This document shows, in pieces, positions 8,218 to 16,798 of a stretch of 35,482 bases of DNA (position 1 is the stretch's first letter; each line of letters begins with the position of its first letter). This DNA comes from Trichormus sp. NMC-1 (lineage in GTDB: Bacteria > Cyanobacteriota > Cyanobacteriia > Cyanobacteriales > Nostocaceae), in the NCBI RefSeq assembly GCF_001858025.1, contig NZ_LZQD01000006.1:199326-234807 (forward strand). The letters are read 5' to 3'. Below the pieces are notes generated by a model. It was not told the DNA's origin. It did not search any database and saw nothing but the letters and a program-made list of their open reading frames with translations. Made by a program: the position numbers and the translations under genes.

Positions 8218-8376
8218 ACCACATATCTTGCACCAAGCCCTAACGAATAGAATTCGTGGCTACACAAACTAAGTCCGCCTGCGCGGACTCACGGAAAATC
8301 AGTGGTTTCAAACCCGCGTAGGCGGGTTTTGTCTGTCTAGCCGGGACTTCCAGTCGCCAGGTGCAAGATGTGAGGT
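8218..8376. mobile_element. Palindromic MITE-like element, about 159 bp
   Basis: The ends are inverted repeats: CTTGCACC at 8227-8234 and GGTGCAAG at 8360-8367, with the match continuing outward (ACC-ACAT and ATGTGAGGT). Inside are two compact hairpins, AGTCCGC with GCGGACT and AACCCGC with GCGGGTT, each with a 4-nt loop. There is no coding potential. The layout fits a non-autonomous element between two convergent genes. Confidence 0.75.
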
Positions 8377-8434
8377 CACCCCCTCTCCGCGTCTTTCTGC
8401 GGCTAGGGATTCTGCAACTTAAAGACGGATTAGC

Positions 8435-9250
8435 TTAGGTTTCCTCTGGTGCGGGTAAGGGAAAGATTTCTCCAGCCAAATAAGCGGGAAAATGCTTTTG
8501 GAAATATAACCAAGAAGTTATATCTTCACCTTCCATAAAGGCTTTTGGAGCTTGCTTATACAAAGGAACGCGAGTATTGATTTCTGCTTGGAGGAGTGGG
8601 GGTAATTCTGTAAAACTGCGGACTTTGCTGCCTGTAGCACTATAAATAAGATAACCGGAGCGATCGCCCATTTTCATCCAAGGCAACCATTGACCAATTC
8701 TATCCCAACTTAGCTTCAGTTCTGTCACACTGTTCAATTCTGAGTTCACCAAATCTGCACTAGGGACTGTGATTTTAAATAATTCCGCAGCTTGATATAT
8801 TGATGATGGACAGTATTCAGCAAATTTGGCATCTTCTGCTAAAGGATTGGGATAATTAGGAAAGATATCAAAGACGAAGGTGGTATTTTCTCCATCAACT
8901 TGCACAGGTAATTTACCGTTAAACTTGCCTTGCACTGGACTATTCGCAACGTGCATTACCGACACTGTTTCCCCTGTCCAAGGGTTTTCCCATTTCCGCA
9001 AAATCTCATCTGTGTCTGGGTTCAGGTAGTAAGTCAATTCCCTAGAAGTAAAATCCCAACGACCTTCCAGAGTAAGAATACAACGACTCACACTCATGCC
9101 CACAATTTTAAACAATAGTTGTCGTTTTTCACCAGGAACAAAGCTATAAATTTTACCTGTCCAAATTAGGAAAGTAGATTCATTGGAGTCTAGTGAAGAA
9201 CGAGTTTTTACCCATTGTTGGGCATCAACTTCTTGAATGTGGGATACCAT
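8435..9250 (-). CDS. DUF1838 family protein
   Basis: A protein of 271 residues from the chosen ATG at 9250 (start MVSHIQEV). It matches my recollection of the DUF1838 family in length and in motifs such as LTLEGRWDFTSRELTYYLNP, NPWTGETVSVMHVANSPVQG and the tryptophan-rich C-terminal WLPWMKMGDRSGYLIY. The biochemical function of the family is not known to me. An upstream in-frame start at 9325 would add 25 hydrophobic residues read out of the overlapping neighbour. I prefer 9250, which has GGAG about 10 bp upstream. The gene overlaps the end of the AbrB-family gene by 26 bp, so the two are almost certainly co-transcribed and translationally coupled. Confidence 0.8.
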   Translation of the reverse strand: MVSHIQEVDAQQWVKTRSSLDSNESTFLIWTGKIYSFVPGEKRQLLFKIVGMSVSRCILTLEGRWDFTSRELTYYLNPDTDEILRKWENPWTGETVSVMHVANSPVQGKFNGKLPVQVDGENTTFVFDIFPNYPNPLAEDAKFAEYCPSSIYQAAELFKITVPSADLVNSELNSVTELKLSWDRIGQWLPWMKMGDRSGYLIYSATGSKVRSFTELPPLLQAEINTRVPLYKQAPKAFMEGEDITSWLYFQKHFPAYLAGEIFPLPAPEET

Positions 9251-10418
9251 CTGCTGTTTGCTCCATAAAACTGTCAAAACGGCGAAATAAAAACAACCAT
9301 ATAGGTAAAGAACTGTTAATTGCAATCAATCGGACTATATGCCCAGTTGTGACAATTTCGACATGATGATTTAAAGTCAGGGCGACAAGAATCATTTCTG
9401 CTGATCCTCCTGGTGCTGTCACTAGCAGACAAGTCAACCAGTCCCAAGTAGTTAATTTCATCGCTAGTATAGCAGCGATCGCACCGACAATGAGTGTCAT
9501 GGCGACGGAAACCAAGGCATAGCCTAGAGTCAGTTTGTCAAATTTGGGTTTATCTCCCCAATATTCGCCTATAGTAATTCCCAGCAACATTTGTCCCACT
9601 AATTTAATTAAAGTTGGTGGGGTAAAGTCAATATCACCCATAAAAGGCAATATATCTAGTAAAGGATTAATGGCAATACCAATTAACAGCGCCCCAAAAA
9701 AATCACCAGCGGGAATTTTGCCCAATTTAACTAAATAAACCAATAATGCTGTAATTAGCAGAACTAATAAGAGTAATCCTAGTTGTATAGGATCGAAACT
9801 GATTAAAGCTGATTTTACTGGCAGTACTGGCAAATTCCAGGAATTACCAAGGGCTGTTTTGGCAATAAAGGGAATGATGACAACAACGGAAGTAACACGA
9901 ATGGCTTGGACTAATGCCACTAGACTAACATTGCGATTGTAATCTGCTGCGATCGCTGACATCACTCCCACACCACCTGGAACTGTGGCCAGCATGGCCG
10001 TTAAAATGTTCGTTTTACTGAAACGAGAATAAAAATAGCCAATACCTATACTGCACAGCAGCATGAAAAAAGTCAGCACAGCAAAAATTGGCAAGTTAGC
10101 AGCGACATTACCTAGATGATCTGGCGCATTGGCAGCACCAACAGTTAAACCAACAAGTGCCATTCCTATCTTTCTCGCAGTCCGGTTTGGTTTAGGTGTA
10201 TATTCGTACAGAACTCGATATCCCTGACATACGAACACACCAGCCACAATTCCCCCAAATATCCAGGCAATTCCCCCAACTTGCAATTTTGCTAATAGGA
10301 ACCCCAAAGGCAATGCTAACAATAGTTCACCACCAATAATAGTCAGTGGATTTATCATTAGCTGTTGTTTAGTAACCGATTTCTCCTGAGTGGAAGCAGC
10401 ACTGCTGTTTTGATTCAT
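9225..10418 (-). CDS. AbrB family membrane protein (PF05145 type)
   Basis: A 397-residue polytopic membrane protein with about ten hydrophobic helices in two similar halves. It carries the family's glycine-rich motifs (TVPGGVGVMSAIAADYN in the first half, TAPGGSAEMILVAL in the second). This family is often mislabelled as an AbrB transcriptional regulator or ammonia monooxygenase; sequence-wise it is an uncharacterised transporter-like family of the inner membrane. It has nothing in common with the SpoVT/AbrB DNA-binding fold. The first 20 residues are Ser/Gln-rich and cytoplasmic. The ATG at 10418 is the first start. It overlaps the DUF1838 gene by 26 bp. Confidence 0.85.
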   Translation of the reverse strand: MNQNSSAASTQEKSVTKQQLMINPLTIIGGELLLALPLGFLLAKLQVGGIAWIFGGIVAGVFVCQGYRVLYEYTPKPNRTARKIGMALVGLTVGAANAPDHLGNVAANLPIFAVLTFFMLLCSIGIGYFYSRFSKTNILTAMLATVPGGVGVMSAIAADYNRNVSLVALVQAIRVTSVVVIIPFIAKTALGNSWNLPVLPVKSALISFDPIQLGLLLLVLLITALLVYLVKLGKIPAGDFFGALLIGIAINPLLDILPFMGDIDFTPPTLIKLVGQMLLGITIGEYWGDKPKFDKLTLGYALVSVAMTLIVGAIAAILAMKLTTWDWLTCLLVTAPGGSAEMILVALTLNHHVEIVTTGHIVRLIAINSSLPIWLFLFRRFDSFMEQTADGIPHSRS

Positions 10419-10500
10419 TACAAAACTTAAAATTTAGGTTTTATTTGCTAGTATCACTAAAGTTGATAAAAATTCTAAATAGCCTAACCGCACAGACTCA

Positions 10501-11031
10501 TCAAACATCTTTTCCCTCTACACCCTGCTCTGTTGCACCCTGCTTTATATTCCCTGCTCGCGCCTTTGCCAAGCTATCAATAGCATCACCCAAAGCAGTT
10601 GTGAGACTTTTACGAGTTTGGGCATGGTTATCTTGCTCGGTTTTCAAAGCTTGTAACAAGCGATCGCGTTCTTTAGTCAGGAAGATCAGTTTAGCTTTGA
10701 CTTCTTCCACAGATGTTAGTTGTGTGATTTCTGGTTCAATAGCTGTGTTTGTAGCATCAGTGGATTTGAGAGCATCTATACCCTGGAGATTAAGCAGTTC
10801 AGCTTTTACAGATGCGATTCCTTCGGAGCGCTTCGCTATCGCTTGTTGGTACATTCTGGCATCTGCACGGCGTTGTTCTGATTCGGTATTATATAACTGT
10901 CGCCATTTTTGTGAACTTTCCCAAGCCTCATCACGTTTTTGCTGAAGTTCTGTCATCTGCTGTTTCAAGGCTTGAATTTCAGCCAACCACTGTTGTGTTA
11001 ACTGGGCAGCTTTATCAATATTTTCAGTCAT
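10501..11031 (-). CDS. Coiled-coil hypothetical protein
   Basis: A 176-residue, highly charged, Gln/Glu-rich protein without membrane segments. Residues 5-75 (LTQQWLAEIQALKQQMTELQ onward) and about 105-160 look like two coiled-coil helices separated by a short acidic linker. No enzymatic motif is visible. I recognise this only as a cyanobacterial-type conserved coiled-coil protein; an oligomeric scaffold role is possible but unsupported. It is separated by 82 bp from the AbrB-family gene on the same strand, so it might be the first gene of that operon. Frames on the opposite strand are shadows. Confidence 0.75.
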   Translation of the reverse strand: MTENIDKAAQLTQQWLAEIQALKQQMTELQQKRDEAWESSQKWRQLYNTESEQRRADARMYQQAIAKRSEGIASVKAELLNLQGIDALKSTDATNTAIEPEITQLTSVEEVKAKLIFLTKERDRLLQALKTEQDNHAQTRKSLTTALGDAIDSLAKARAGNIKQGATEQGVEGKDV

Positions 11032-11173
11032 TATTTTAGTTAAGTGTAGTTAGAAATTATTCTGTAAAGTAGAATCACTCAGGAAGCCACCACTGACAAC
11101 TCTGCCAGAAATCCGCACATCTGATACTTATATTAATTTTTACTTTTCCACAAGATGTAACTTGTAAATATAT

Positions 11174-12064
11174 ATGTCTAAGCCTCGTTTTGTCAGCTTC
11201 TTTCATCACCTCACTTGGCGTACACTGAAAAAAACCTTTGCCAGGACTATCGAAATCAGACTTTTAGGACTGGCTTCACAAATTGCCTTTAATGCTATGT
11301 TATCGCTGTTTCCAGCCATTCTTGCGGTGCTGACAGCCATTGGGTTAATGGCAGAATCCTTACAAAACACATTTCTTCAACTAGCCATGCGACTGAGTCA
11401 AATTGTACCTCAAGAAGCTTGGATTTTAATTAGTGATTTTGCTACCAAAGAAATTGCCGACTCTAAAAATAGTAGTTTGTTTTCTTTGAGTTTTCTACTC
11501 GCTATTTGGACAGCTTCTGGTGCAGTTAGTACTGCCATGACTACCTTTGATCAAATCCAGCAAGTTAGCCCAGAAAATACCCGCCCCTTTTGGAAAGCTA
11601 AACTCATTTCATTAGAATTAACAATTGGGACGATTTTACTATTAATATTAGCTTCATTCCTCGTATTTACCAGCGATTTAATCTTAGGAATAGTAGTGAG
11701 TGGCAATGCTGCCTTAGAATTCTTATTGCATATTTGGCAACTGTTACTCTGGCCTTTAGCCTTGGTAATTGTTGCCTCTACCTTTAGCTTAGTCTATCGT
11801 TATGGTTCTAGCGTCTGGAAACAAGGTATACCACTAATGCCAGGGGCTGTATTAGCTGCTATATTCTGGGCAATTCTTTCTGCTCTATTTCGCCTTTATG
11901 TCACCAATTTCGGCAACTATAATAAAGTCTATGGTGCAGTAGGAACTTTCATAGTTTTAATGCTGTGGTTATGGATGAGTGCCTTTGTTCTCCTCATCGG
12001 ATACCAATTGAATATTACTGTTGGTGAAGATATACAATCAAAAACATCACTGAAACAGTCCTGA
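11174..12064 (+). CDS. YihY/virulence factor BrkB family membrane protein
   Basis: A 296-residue integral membrane protein with six or so hydrophobic helices. It shows the family signatures: an N-terminal amphipathic stretch followed by ASQIAFNAMLSLFPAILAVL, a central AIWTASGAVSTAMTTFD, and the C-terminal block YNKVYGAVGTFIVLMLWLWM with LLIGYQLN. The length is normal for the family (about 290). Historical names tie the family to RNase BN or to serum resistance, but the true function is unresolved; it is often treated as an envelope protein or transporter. The DUF4112 gene follows on the same strand, so the two are probably co-transcribed. Confidence 0.9.
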   Translation: MSKPRFVSFFHHLTWRTLKKTFARTIEIRLLGLASQIAFNAMLSLFPAILAVLTAIGLMAESLQNTFLQLAMRLSQIVPQEAWILISDFATKEIADSKNSSLFSLSFLLAIWTASGAVSTAMTTFDQIQQVSPENTRPFWKAKLISLELTIGTILLLILASFLVFTSDLILGIVVSGNAALEFLLHIWQLLLWPLALVIVASTFSLVYRYGSSVWKQGIPLMPGAVLAAIFWAILSALFRLYVTNFGNYNKVYGAVGTFIVLMLWLWMSAFVLLIGYQLNITVGEDIQSKTSLKQS

Positions 12065-12121
12065 GTGCTGTTAGCAATATTTCTGCTTTTTTCCAAATTA
12101 CGAATTACTACTTACCAAAAA

Positions 12122-12625
12122 ATGTCTAATTCTCCTCATCGATCTGCCATTGAAGCTGATGGTTATGCACCTACATTAAAGCGTCTAAATCAAATTAGTA
12201 GATTATTGGATAATGCTATCACCATTCCCGGCACTCAAGTGGGAATTGGTTTAGATCCCATTCTGGGATTAATACCTGTTGGTGGTGATGTTTTGGGATT
12301 GATACTTTCTATTTACATTATCATCGAATCCGCTCGAATGGGCGTATCTAGAGCCAGTTTGAGCAGAATGGTTGTAAATATCATCATAGATGCTTTAATT
12401 GGCGCTATACCCATGCTAGGAGACTTTTTTGATTTTGCATGGACAGCTAACAATTATAATATCAAGTTATTAGAAGATTACTTAAAATCTCCTGGTGAAA
12501 AAAAGAAAGCTGATCAGGGTTTTATTATCGCACTTTTCGCGGGATTGTTGTTGCTTGCTATTGTCTTAATTGCCTTACCTGTGATATTAATAAGAATGCT
12601 ATGGAGCGCCTTAACTGGCAGTTAA
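12122..12625 (+). CDS. DUF4112 domain membrane protein
   Basis: Using the ATG at 12122 the protein has 167 residues and starts MSNSPHRSAIEA. A GTG at 12065 would add 19 residues but butts directly onto the upstream stop and gives an atypical leader. Family signatures are LDNAITIPGTQVGIGLDPILGLIPVGGDVLG, where two glycine/proline-rich hydrophobic segments form a membrane hairpin, and GAIPMLGDFFDFAWTANNYN. A C-terminal hydrophobic segment adds another membrane helix. The function of the domain is unknown. The neighbourhood (BrkB-type protein, then an alpha/beta hydrolase) suggests envelope or lipid-related work, as inference only. Confidence 0.85.
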   Translation: MSNSPHRSAIEADGYAPTLKRLNQISRLLDNAITIPGTQVGIGLDPILGLIPVGGDVLGLILSIYIIIESARMGVSRASLSRMVVNIIIDALIGAIPMLGDFFDFAWTANNYNIKLLEDYLKSPGEKKKADQGFIIALFAGLLLLAIVLIALPVILIRMLWSALTGS

Positions 12626-12644
12626 ATTAGTTATTAATCACATA

Positions 12645-13580
12645 ATGCAAGATTGGTGGCAAGTTAATTTTCCTCAAGGGCGGCAAAATCTGATTATTAC
12701 TGATGCCAAGGGCTACCCCGTACAAATAGCCTACGGCGAAAAAGGTACAGGTAAGCCGTTGATTTTATTACATGGTTTAGGTAGTTGGAGTTATAATTGG
12801 CGGCACAGTATAAAACCCTTATCGCAATATTTTCGGGTGATTTGTTTTGATGCTAAAGGCTATGGTTTCTCAGAAAAACCTCTATCACGCCGAGAAGAAA
12901 ATGGTCATCAAGTACTTGAACTCAAGCGAATTATTCAGGCTTTATGTGATGAACCACCTATAATTGTAGCAGAGTCTTTAGGTGCATTAGTTGCTCTAGG
13001 GTTAGCTGAAAAATATCCTCAATTAATCGGGCGTTTAGTAGTAATTAATGTGCCTATTTTTGCCGAAAGTTTACCCCATTGGGTTATGGGAATACTTGCC
13101 AAAATTCCATTAGAAATAATCCAGACTATAGATTCTCTCCGTCTAGCATATTTGTTTGCACCTATAGTCAGAGAAGTGATGGCTATAGAAAGACGCAGGG
13201 TGCTATTTGATCCTACGATTCTCTCAGAGGAAGATGTTTATTGGATCACTTACCCATTTATTGAGATTCCAGGTTCTTTGGTAAAAGTTACTGAAGAGTT
13301 ACAAATAGCAATCAAGGAAATTGAGAATTTCCAAACCAAAAAGCCCAATATACTGACTAACATTCAAAGTAATCTTAGTATTATTGAATGTCCTACTCTC
13401 GTTTTATGGGGTGATCAAGATAGTTGGTTTCCTGTCAGTCATGGCGAAAAATTACATCAACATATCCCTAATTCGCGCTTGCAAATTTTACAGAATTGTT
13501 ATCATGATGCCTCAACTGGTGCTGCTGATGTCGTAAATGCAGCAATTTTAGAATTTTTGAAAGATACCAATTTCTGTTAA
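12645..13580 (+). CDS. Alpha/beta hydrolase
   Basis: A 311-residue hydrolase of the alpha/beta fold. The oxyanion segment is LLHGLGSWSYNW (residues 41-52), the nucleophile is S111 in AESLGA (Ala replaces the usual first Gly of GxSxG), the acid is in LWGDQDSWFPV, and the catalytic histidine is probably the one in NCYHDAS. A variable cap domain with hydrophobic helices spans about 130-225. Likely activities are esterase, lipase-like or lactonase chemistry; the substrate cannot be told from sequence. No signal peptide is seen. It begins 19 bp after the DUF4112 stop, so the three genes 11174-13580 form a probable operon. Confidence 0.88.
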   Translation: MQDWWQVNFPQGRQNLIITDAKGYPVQIAYGEKGTGKPLILLHGLGSWSYNWRHSIKPLSQYFRVICFDAKGYGFSEKPLSRREENGHQVLELKRIIQALCDEPPIIVAESLGALVALGLAEKYPQLIGRLVVINVPIFAESLPHWVMGILAKIPLEIIQTIDSLRLAYLFAPIVREVMAIERRRVLFDPTILSEEDVYWITYPFIEIPGSLVKVTEELQIAIKEIENFQTKKPNILTNIQSNLSIIECPTLVLWGDQDSWFPVSHGEKLHQHIPNSRLQILQNCYHDASTGAADVVNAAILEFLKDTNFC

Positions 13581-13624
13581 AGTCGAGGTTATGGTATGCT
13601 AAGTTAATAATTGGTTATTTATGA

Positions 13625-13878
13625 TATAGCCGTGGACAGGGTGGTTAGGATATCAATTGATAATGAAACTCCCACTACAAGAGGGTTTTACTCCTGAACG
13701 GCAGTTGACGGCAGTTGCTACAAGTCGGGGAACCCGCCCAACGCACTGCCTCCTTTATGCCGACGGCAGTTCCTCTTTGGGGAAACCACCAAGACCGGAC
13801 TGCCTTGGGAACCCGTCCACCGCACTGCCTCCTCCTGTACGGGCGAACGGCCGTTCGCCCCTCCTGACTCCTGCTATA
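13625..13878 (+). mobile_element. MITE-like dispersed element, copy A
   Basis: Begins TATAGCCGTGGACAGGGTGG and ends with GCTATA, giving short terminal inverted repeats. The first 37 bp recur with one mismatch, inverted, at 24974-25010, and with several mismatches at 30821-30857. The interior holds repeated ACGCACTGCCTCC-type blocks and the perfect 20-bp palindrome at 13841-13860. No transposase is present. Confidence 0.65.
13841..13860. repeat. Perfect 20-bp palindrome
   Basis: GGGCGAACGG is followed immediately by its exact reverse complement. It is inside the dispersed element and resembles in form the palindrome at 19193-19212. Confidence 0.8.
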
Positions 13879-13905
13879 ACTTTGGTTTTGTTATTAATGG
13901 CTTTT

Positions 13906-13933
13906 TACCAATTACCAATTACCAATTACCAAT
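13906..13933. repeat. Heptamer tandem repeat TACCAAT x4
   Basis: Four exact copies of a 7-bp unit, a short tandemly repeated repetitive (STRR) sequence of the sort known from filamentous cyanobacteria. Confidence 0.85.
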
Positions 13934-13939
13934 AAAAGA

Positions 13940-14101
13940 AGAGTGAGAGAAGGCATATCAAGCGCCTTTAATCTCTCACTCTGCATTTGCTGCTGCGGCG
14001 TTCAGGAATATTTATAGACGCTGCCTATTTTTTAGGGGGGCTAAATTGTACGTCAAAGACAACGCCTATACGCTGGTAATATTCCTGTTGCAGCAAATGT
14101 G
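13940..14101. other. Two adjacent strong hairpins; possible structured RNA or element
   Basis: GAGTGAGAGA pairs exactly with TCTCTCACTC around an inner AGGC/GCCT pair (13940-13981). Directly after, CATTTGCTGC and AGGAATATT pair with AATATTCCT and GCAGCAAATG across about 60 nt (ending near 14101). No T-run, tRNA, riboswitch or tmRNA signature was recognised. It could be a structured non-coding RNA or another palindromic element. Confidence 0.4.
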
Positions 14102-14400
14102 AAACCTGATTATTATTTTTTTAATGAACAAATAGCAAAATAAAAATGTTTTTAGATTACTTTATATGTCCTTAATAAAGACTTGATAAAAAGTCTGTTA
14201 AGACTAAGTTTGTAATGTAGTTGCTCCTGATAACAACACCCTTAAAGTCGTTTATCTTTCATTAATTTAACTGGGTTACTCATAGATTGGTTGCCAAGTT
14301 GGCAGTTTTTATCAACATCTCGAAAATTCAATCCACTTCATCACCCTAGCTGGTATTGGGGGTTTGCTTACACCTTACACTCACTCTCAACCCTACACTT

Positions 14401-14763
14401 TCAAATTCGTTGTGGAAGTTTGAGTAAACGAAAAATAACCAAACAACCAGAAGCACAAGTTAGAGCGATCGCTAATATTAACCATGCTGGTGTAGCATTG
14501 CTAGTATCAGACGTTATGTCCATTGGTTGTTTAACCACTAAATCCGGGGTTTTTTCTGGTTGTTTCTGGGGAACATCCCCAACATAACTCAGTTCATAAT
14601 AGCTAAAGATTGCAACTCCCAGAGGAATTCCCAACAACCCAACAAACAAAATCCAAGGATACTTTACCAACAGATTTTTAGGTTGAGATGTCTCTTTTAC
14701 TATGTCTAGACCAATTTCTGTGGTTTGACTTGACTGCTGCTTTACACTTTGACTTTTGTCCAT
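14401..14763 (-). CDS. Small membrane protein, hypothetical
   Basis: A 120-residue protein with a polar, Gln/Ser-rich N-terminus, a hydrophobic helix at about 36-54 (WILFVGLLGIPLGVAIFSYY), a polar loop of some 35 residues, and a second helix near the C-terminus (AWLILAIALTCASGCLVIF). This is a credible two-helix membrane topology. I do not recognise a family. The opposite-strand frame at 14291-14587 has no such organisation and is discarded. There are no same-strand neighbours close by, so it is probably monocistronic. Confidence 0.6.
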   Translation of the reverse strand: MDKSQSVKQQSSQTTEIGLDIVKETSQPKNLLVKYPWILFVGLLGIPLGVAIFSYYELSYVGDVPQKQPEKTPDLVVKQPMDITSDTSNATPAWLILAIALTCASGCLVIFRLLKLPQRI

Positions 14764-15060
14764 GATTCATTTCAGATTTGCAACCTCTAGTACATGATTA
14801 TACTAGAATCTATAAACATGAGTAGCAGTAATGCAATGCCTGATATCAAGTCCGGTTAAAATAATTCGTAATTCGTAAGTAAGTTTTGCAACGGGGATTT
14901 AGACCTCGACACAAAACTTGCTGCCTTGTCACCGCGTCACCGCGTCTCTCCATTTGTATCAACCTAAAAGTGAAATGGATATATTAATCTATCTGTAACA
15001 ATTTTCCTGATGTCAGATGAGTGATGCTGAAACAGCAAATAAAGAATCCAAAAGTTTTTT

Positions 15061-15927
15061 ATGCCAAAAAATCCTCTTTCTTGGTTCTGTACTTATACCT
15101 TGATTGGGTTAATATCTTTAACATTTGTTTTAAGTACAACTACCTCTGCGTCACCTCAGACAGTCAAAGCTTCCTTAGTAAATCCAACTCCCTTACTTCG
15201 TAATGACTTAATCTGGCCGACTCAAGGAATTATTTCTCAAGGTTTCCGTAAATATCAACATGAGGGAATTGATATCGCCGGTGCTATTGGCACTCCTATT
15301 TTCGCTGCTGCATCTGGTACAGTTATCAAAGCTGGTTGGGATGATTGGGGATTAGGTAATGTGATTGAGATCAAACATCCTACTAATGGTAGTTTAACAG
15401 TCTATGGACACAATCGACGCTTGTTAGTCAGCAAAGGTCAACAAGTCAATCAAGGTCAAATAATTGCGGAAATGGGATCTACAGGTAATAGTACAGCCCC
15501 TCATTTGCATTTTGAATTTTATCAAAATAGTCGTTTAGCGGTTGATCCTCTACACCTATTACCTGCCTCCATTATGGCTAAAACACCTTTAGAGCGACCA
15601 GTTTCACCTCCACAACCAATTCCCGTCAATATTAATCCCGTAAATTTTGAGACTGAATGCGCGGGCGTTACAGTTATGACAGGTGAGACGGCAAAGATTC
15701 GTGTCCAAGTCTGTGAAGAAAACGGTCAACTCTTTTACATTGGGCAATTAAAAGAAGATGCCAGTAAACCTTTTAAGATAGCCGCTCGGAACGTTGGTAA
15801 AGACAAATATCAAGCAGATAACGGTACTTTTTCATACTTAATTAGCCCAGAAAAAGTAGAAGTGTGGCGCTATGGGAATCAAATTCGCTCTGATAACTTT
15901 AATACTTCTGAGCGCTTTGGGAATTGA
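15061..15927 (+). CDS. M23 family metallopeptidase (LytM domain)
   Basis: A 288-residue secreted or envelope protein. A hydrophobic signal segment occupies about residues 8-30 and ends near a TSASPQ stretch. The peptidase domain spans about 50-165, with zinc-site motifs complete: HEGID (H67, D71) and HLHFE (H148, H150), plus the typical YGHN and GSTGNSTAPHLH context. M23 peptidases cut peptide cross-links of peptidoglycan or act as activators of amidases. The last 90 residues form a separate beta-rich domain with two cysteines (ECAGV and QVCEE) that may form a disulfide; I do not recognise it. No clear Shine-Dalgarno precedes the ATG. Confidence 0.9.
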   Translation: MPKNPLSWFCTYTLIGLISLTFVLSTTTSASPQTVKASLVNPTPLLRNDLIWPTQGIISQGFRKYQHEGIDIAGAIGTPIFAAASGTVIKAGWDDWGLGNVIEIKHPTNGSLTVYGHNRRLLVSKGQQVNQGQIIAEMGSTGNSTAPHLHFEFYQNSRLAVDPLHLLPASIMAKTPLERPVSPPQPIPVNINPVNFETECAGVTVMTGETAKIRVQVCEENGQLFYIGQLKEDASKPFKIAARNVGKDKYQADNGTFSYLISPEKVEVWRYGNQIRSDNFNTSERFGN

Positions 15928-16113
15928 GGCTATTTATCATTTTAGTAATTTATGATTTCGGCAAAAACACCCTATGTGACAGTTCAAAGGGCGGAATATG
16001 GCATCAAACTTTCTGCTAATTAAAGAGTATAAAATATATCTGGATTAAATCTAGATAAAAACAAGTTAATCGTCTGTAATATCCCAATTATTTACATAAA
16101 GGAGCGGGGCATC

Positions 16114-16719
16114 ATGGAATATATGGCTTATTCCCATATGTATATGGCTAATGAAGAGACACCTGTAAATATCGAATTAAATCTTCCTACTTTACCAGTC
16201 ATCAATTGGCAAAAACTGCTGAAATCGTCTGCTTGGTTGGCTTTAGCTGGTGTAACTGTCTTTCTTGCTGCTGTTTCCCAAGTTCAAGAGGCTTCCGCAG
16301 AATATGTCAACACTAATGGTAGTTGTTTATATATTCGTAGAGGTCCTAGTGGTGGTAACTCCTCTGTAGCTTGTGTACCTAATGGCACAAATATTGGGTC
16401 TACGGGGAATGTGAGTAATGGTTTTGCTCAAATTACTTCAGGACGTTACAAAGGATATTATGTGGCTGAAAGATGGATTGGGATAAATCCAGGGACATCT
16501 CCCAATCGTCCTACTCCTGGTGTTGGGGGTCGAGTTTTATTAGCACAGGGAGCCAGAGGTGAGCGCGTGAGAGTGGTTCAAAGAGCTTTAGGGATAAGAG
16601 TTGATGGTGTTTTTGGTCCCAATACTGCTCATCAAGTCCGTAATTTTCAACGTCGTAATAATCTCCTTGTCGATGGTGTAGTTGGCCCTGCAACTCGTAG
16701 CGCTTTAGGTATTAGTTAG
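16114..16719 (+). CDS. SH3-like and peptidoglycan-binding domain protein
   Basis: A 201-residue exported protein. The ATG is preceded by AAAGGAG. A membrane/signal segment lies at about 40-56 (WLALAGVTVFLAAVSQ) followed by a plausible cleavage region EASAE. Next comes a bacterial SH3-like unit (CLYIRRGPSGGNSSVACVPNG onward to about 125) with two cysteines, then a C-terminal PG_binding_1 domain (GERVRVVQRALG, VDGVFGP, VRNFQRRNNLLVDGVVGPAT). The role is probably cell-wall anchoring or targeting; no catalytic domain is present. It stands close to the M23 peptidase on the same strand, which suggests shared envelope function. Confidence 0.88.
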   Translation: MEYMAYSHMYMANEETPVNIELNLPTLPVINWQKLLKSSAWLALAGVTVFLAAVSQVQEASAEYVNTNGSCLYIRRGPSGGNSSVACVPNGTNIGSTGNVSNGFAQITSGRYKGYYVAERWIGINPGTSPNRPTPGVGGRVLLAQGARGERVRVVQRALGIRVDGVFGPNTAHQVRNFQRRNNLLVDGVVGPATRSALGIS

Positions 16720-16798
16720 AGGTGATTGGGGATATCATGTTCAGTTGATTACTTACTATTGCTGAAGAACCCCTCCCCGTTAAAAGTACCTTTTGAAT

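Larger units (their letters stand above)
13581..14400. other. Repeat-rich intergenic region, about 820 bp
   Basis: Contains a MITE-like element (13625-13878), a TACCAAT array (13906-13933), and a pair of strong hairpins (13940-14101), then about 300 bp of AT-rich unstructured sequence. Open frames here are repeat-derived and have no family resemblance. Confidence 0.65.

Noticed and set aside
9225-10418. AbrB-family gene as a transcriptional regulator or ammonia monooxygenase
   Set aside because: The protein is a polytopic membrane protein; those names are historical mislabels of this family.
10445-10945. 166-residue plus-strand frame opposite the coiled-coil gene
   Set aside because: A shadow frame; Ser/Cys-rich with no domain, while the minus-strand frame has clear coiled-coil organisation.
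12065-12121. Upstream GTG start for the DUF4112 gene
   Set aside because: It would begin at the base after the upstream stop and adds a non-family leader; the ATG at 12122 fits better.
13657-13935. 92-residue plus-strand frame
   Set aside because: Runs through the dispersed element and the TACCAAT array, with no family resemblance and no ribosome binding site.
14291-14587. 98-residue plus-strand frame opposite the two-helix membrane protein
   Set aside because: Low-quality composition; the minus-strand frame has a sensible membrane topology.
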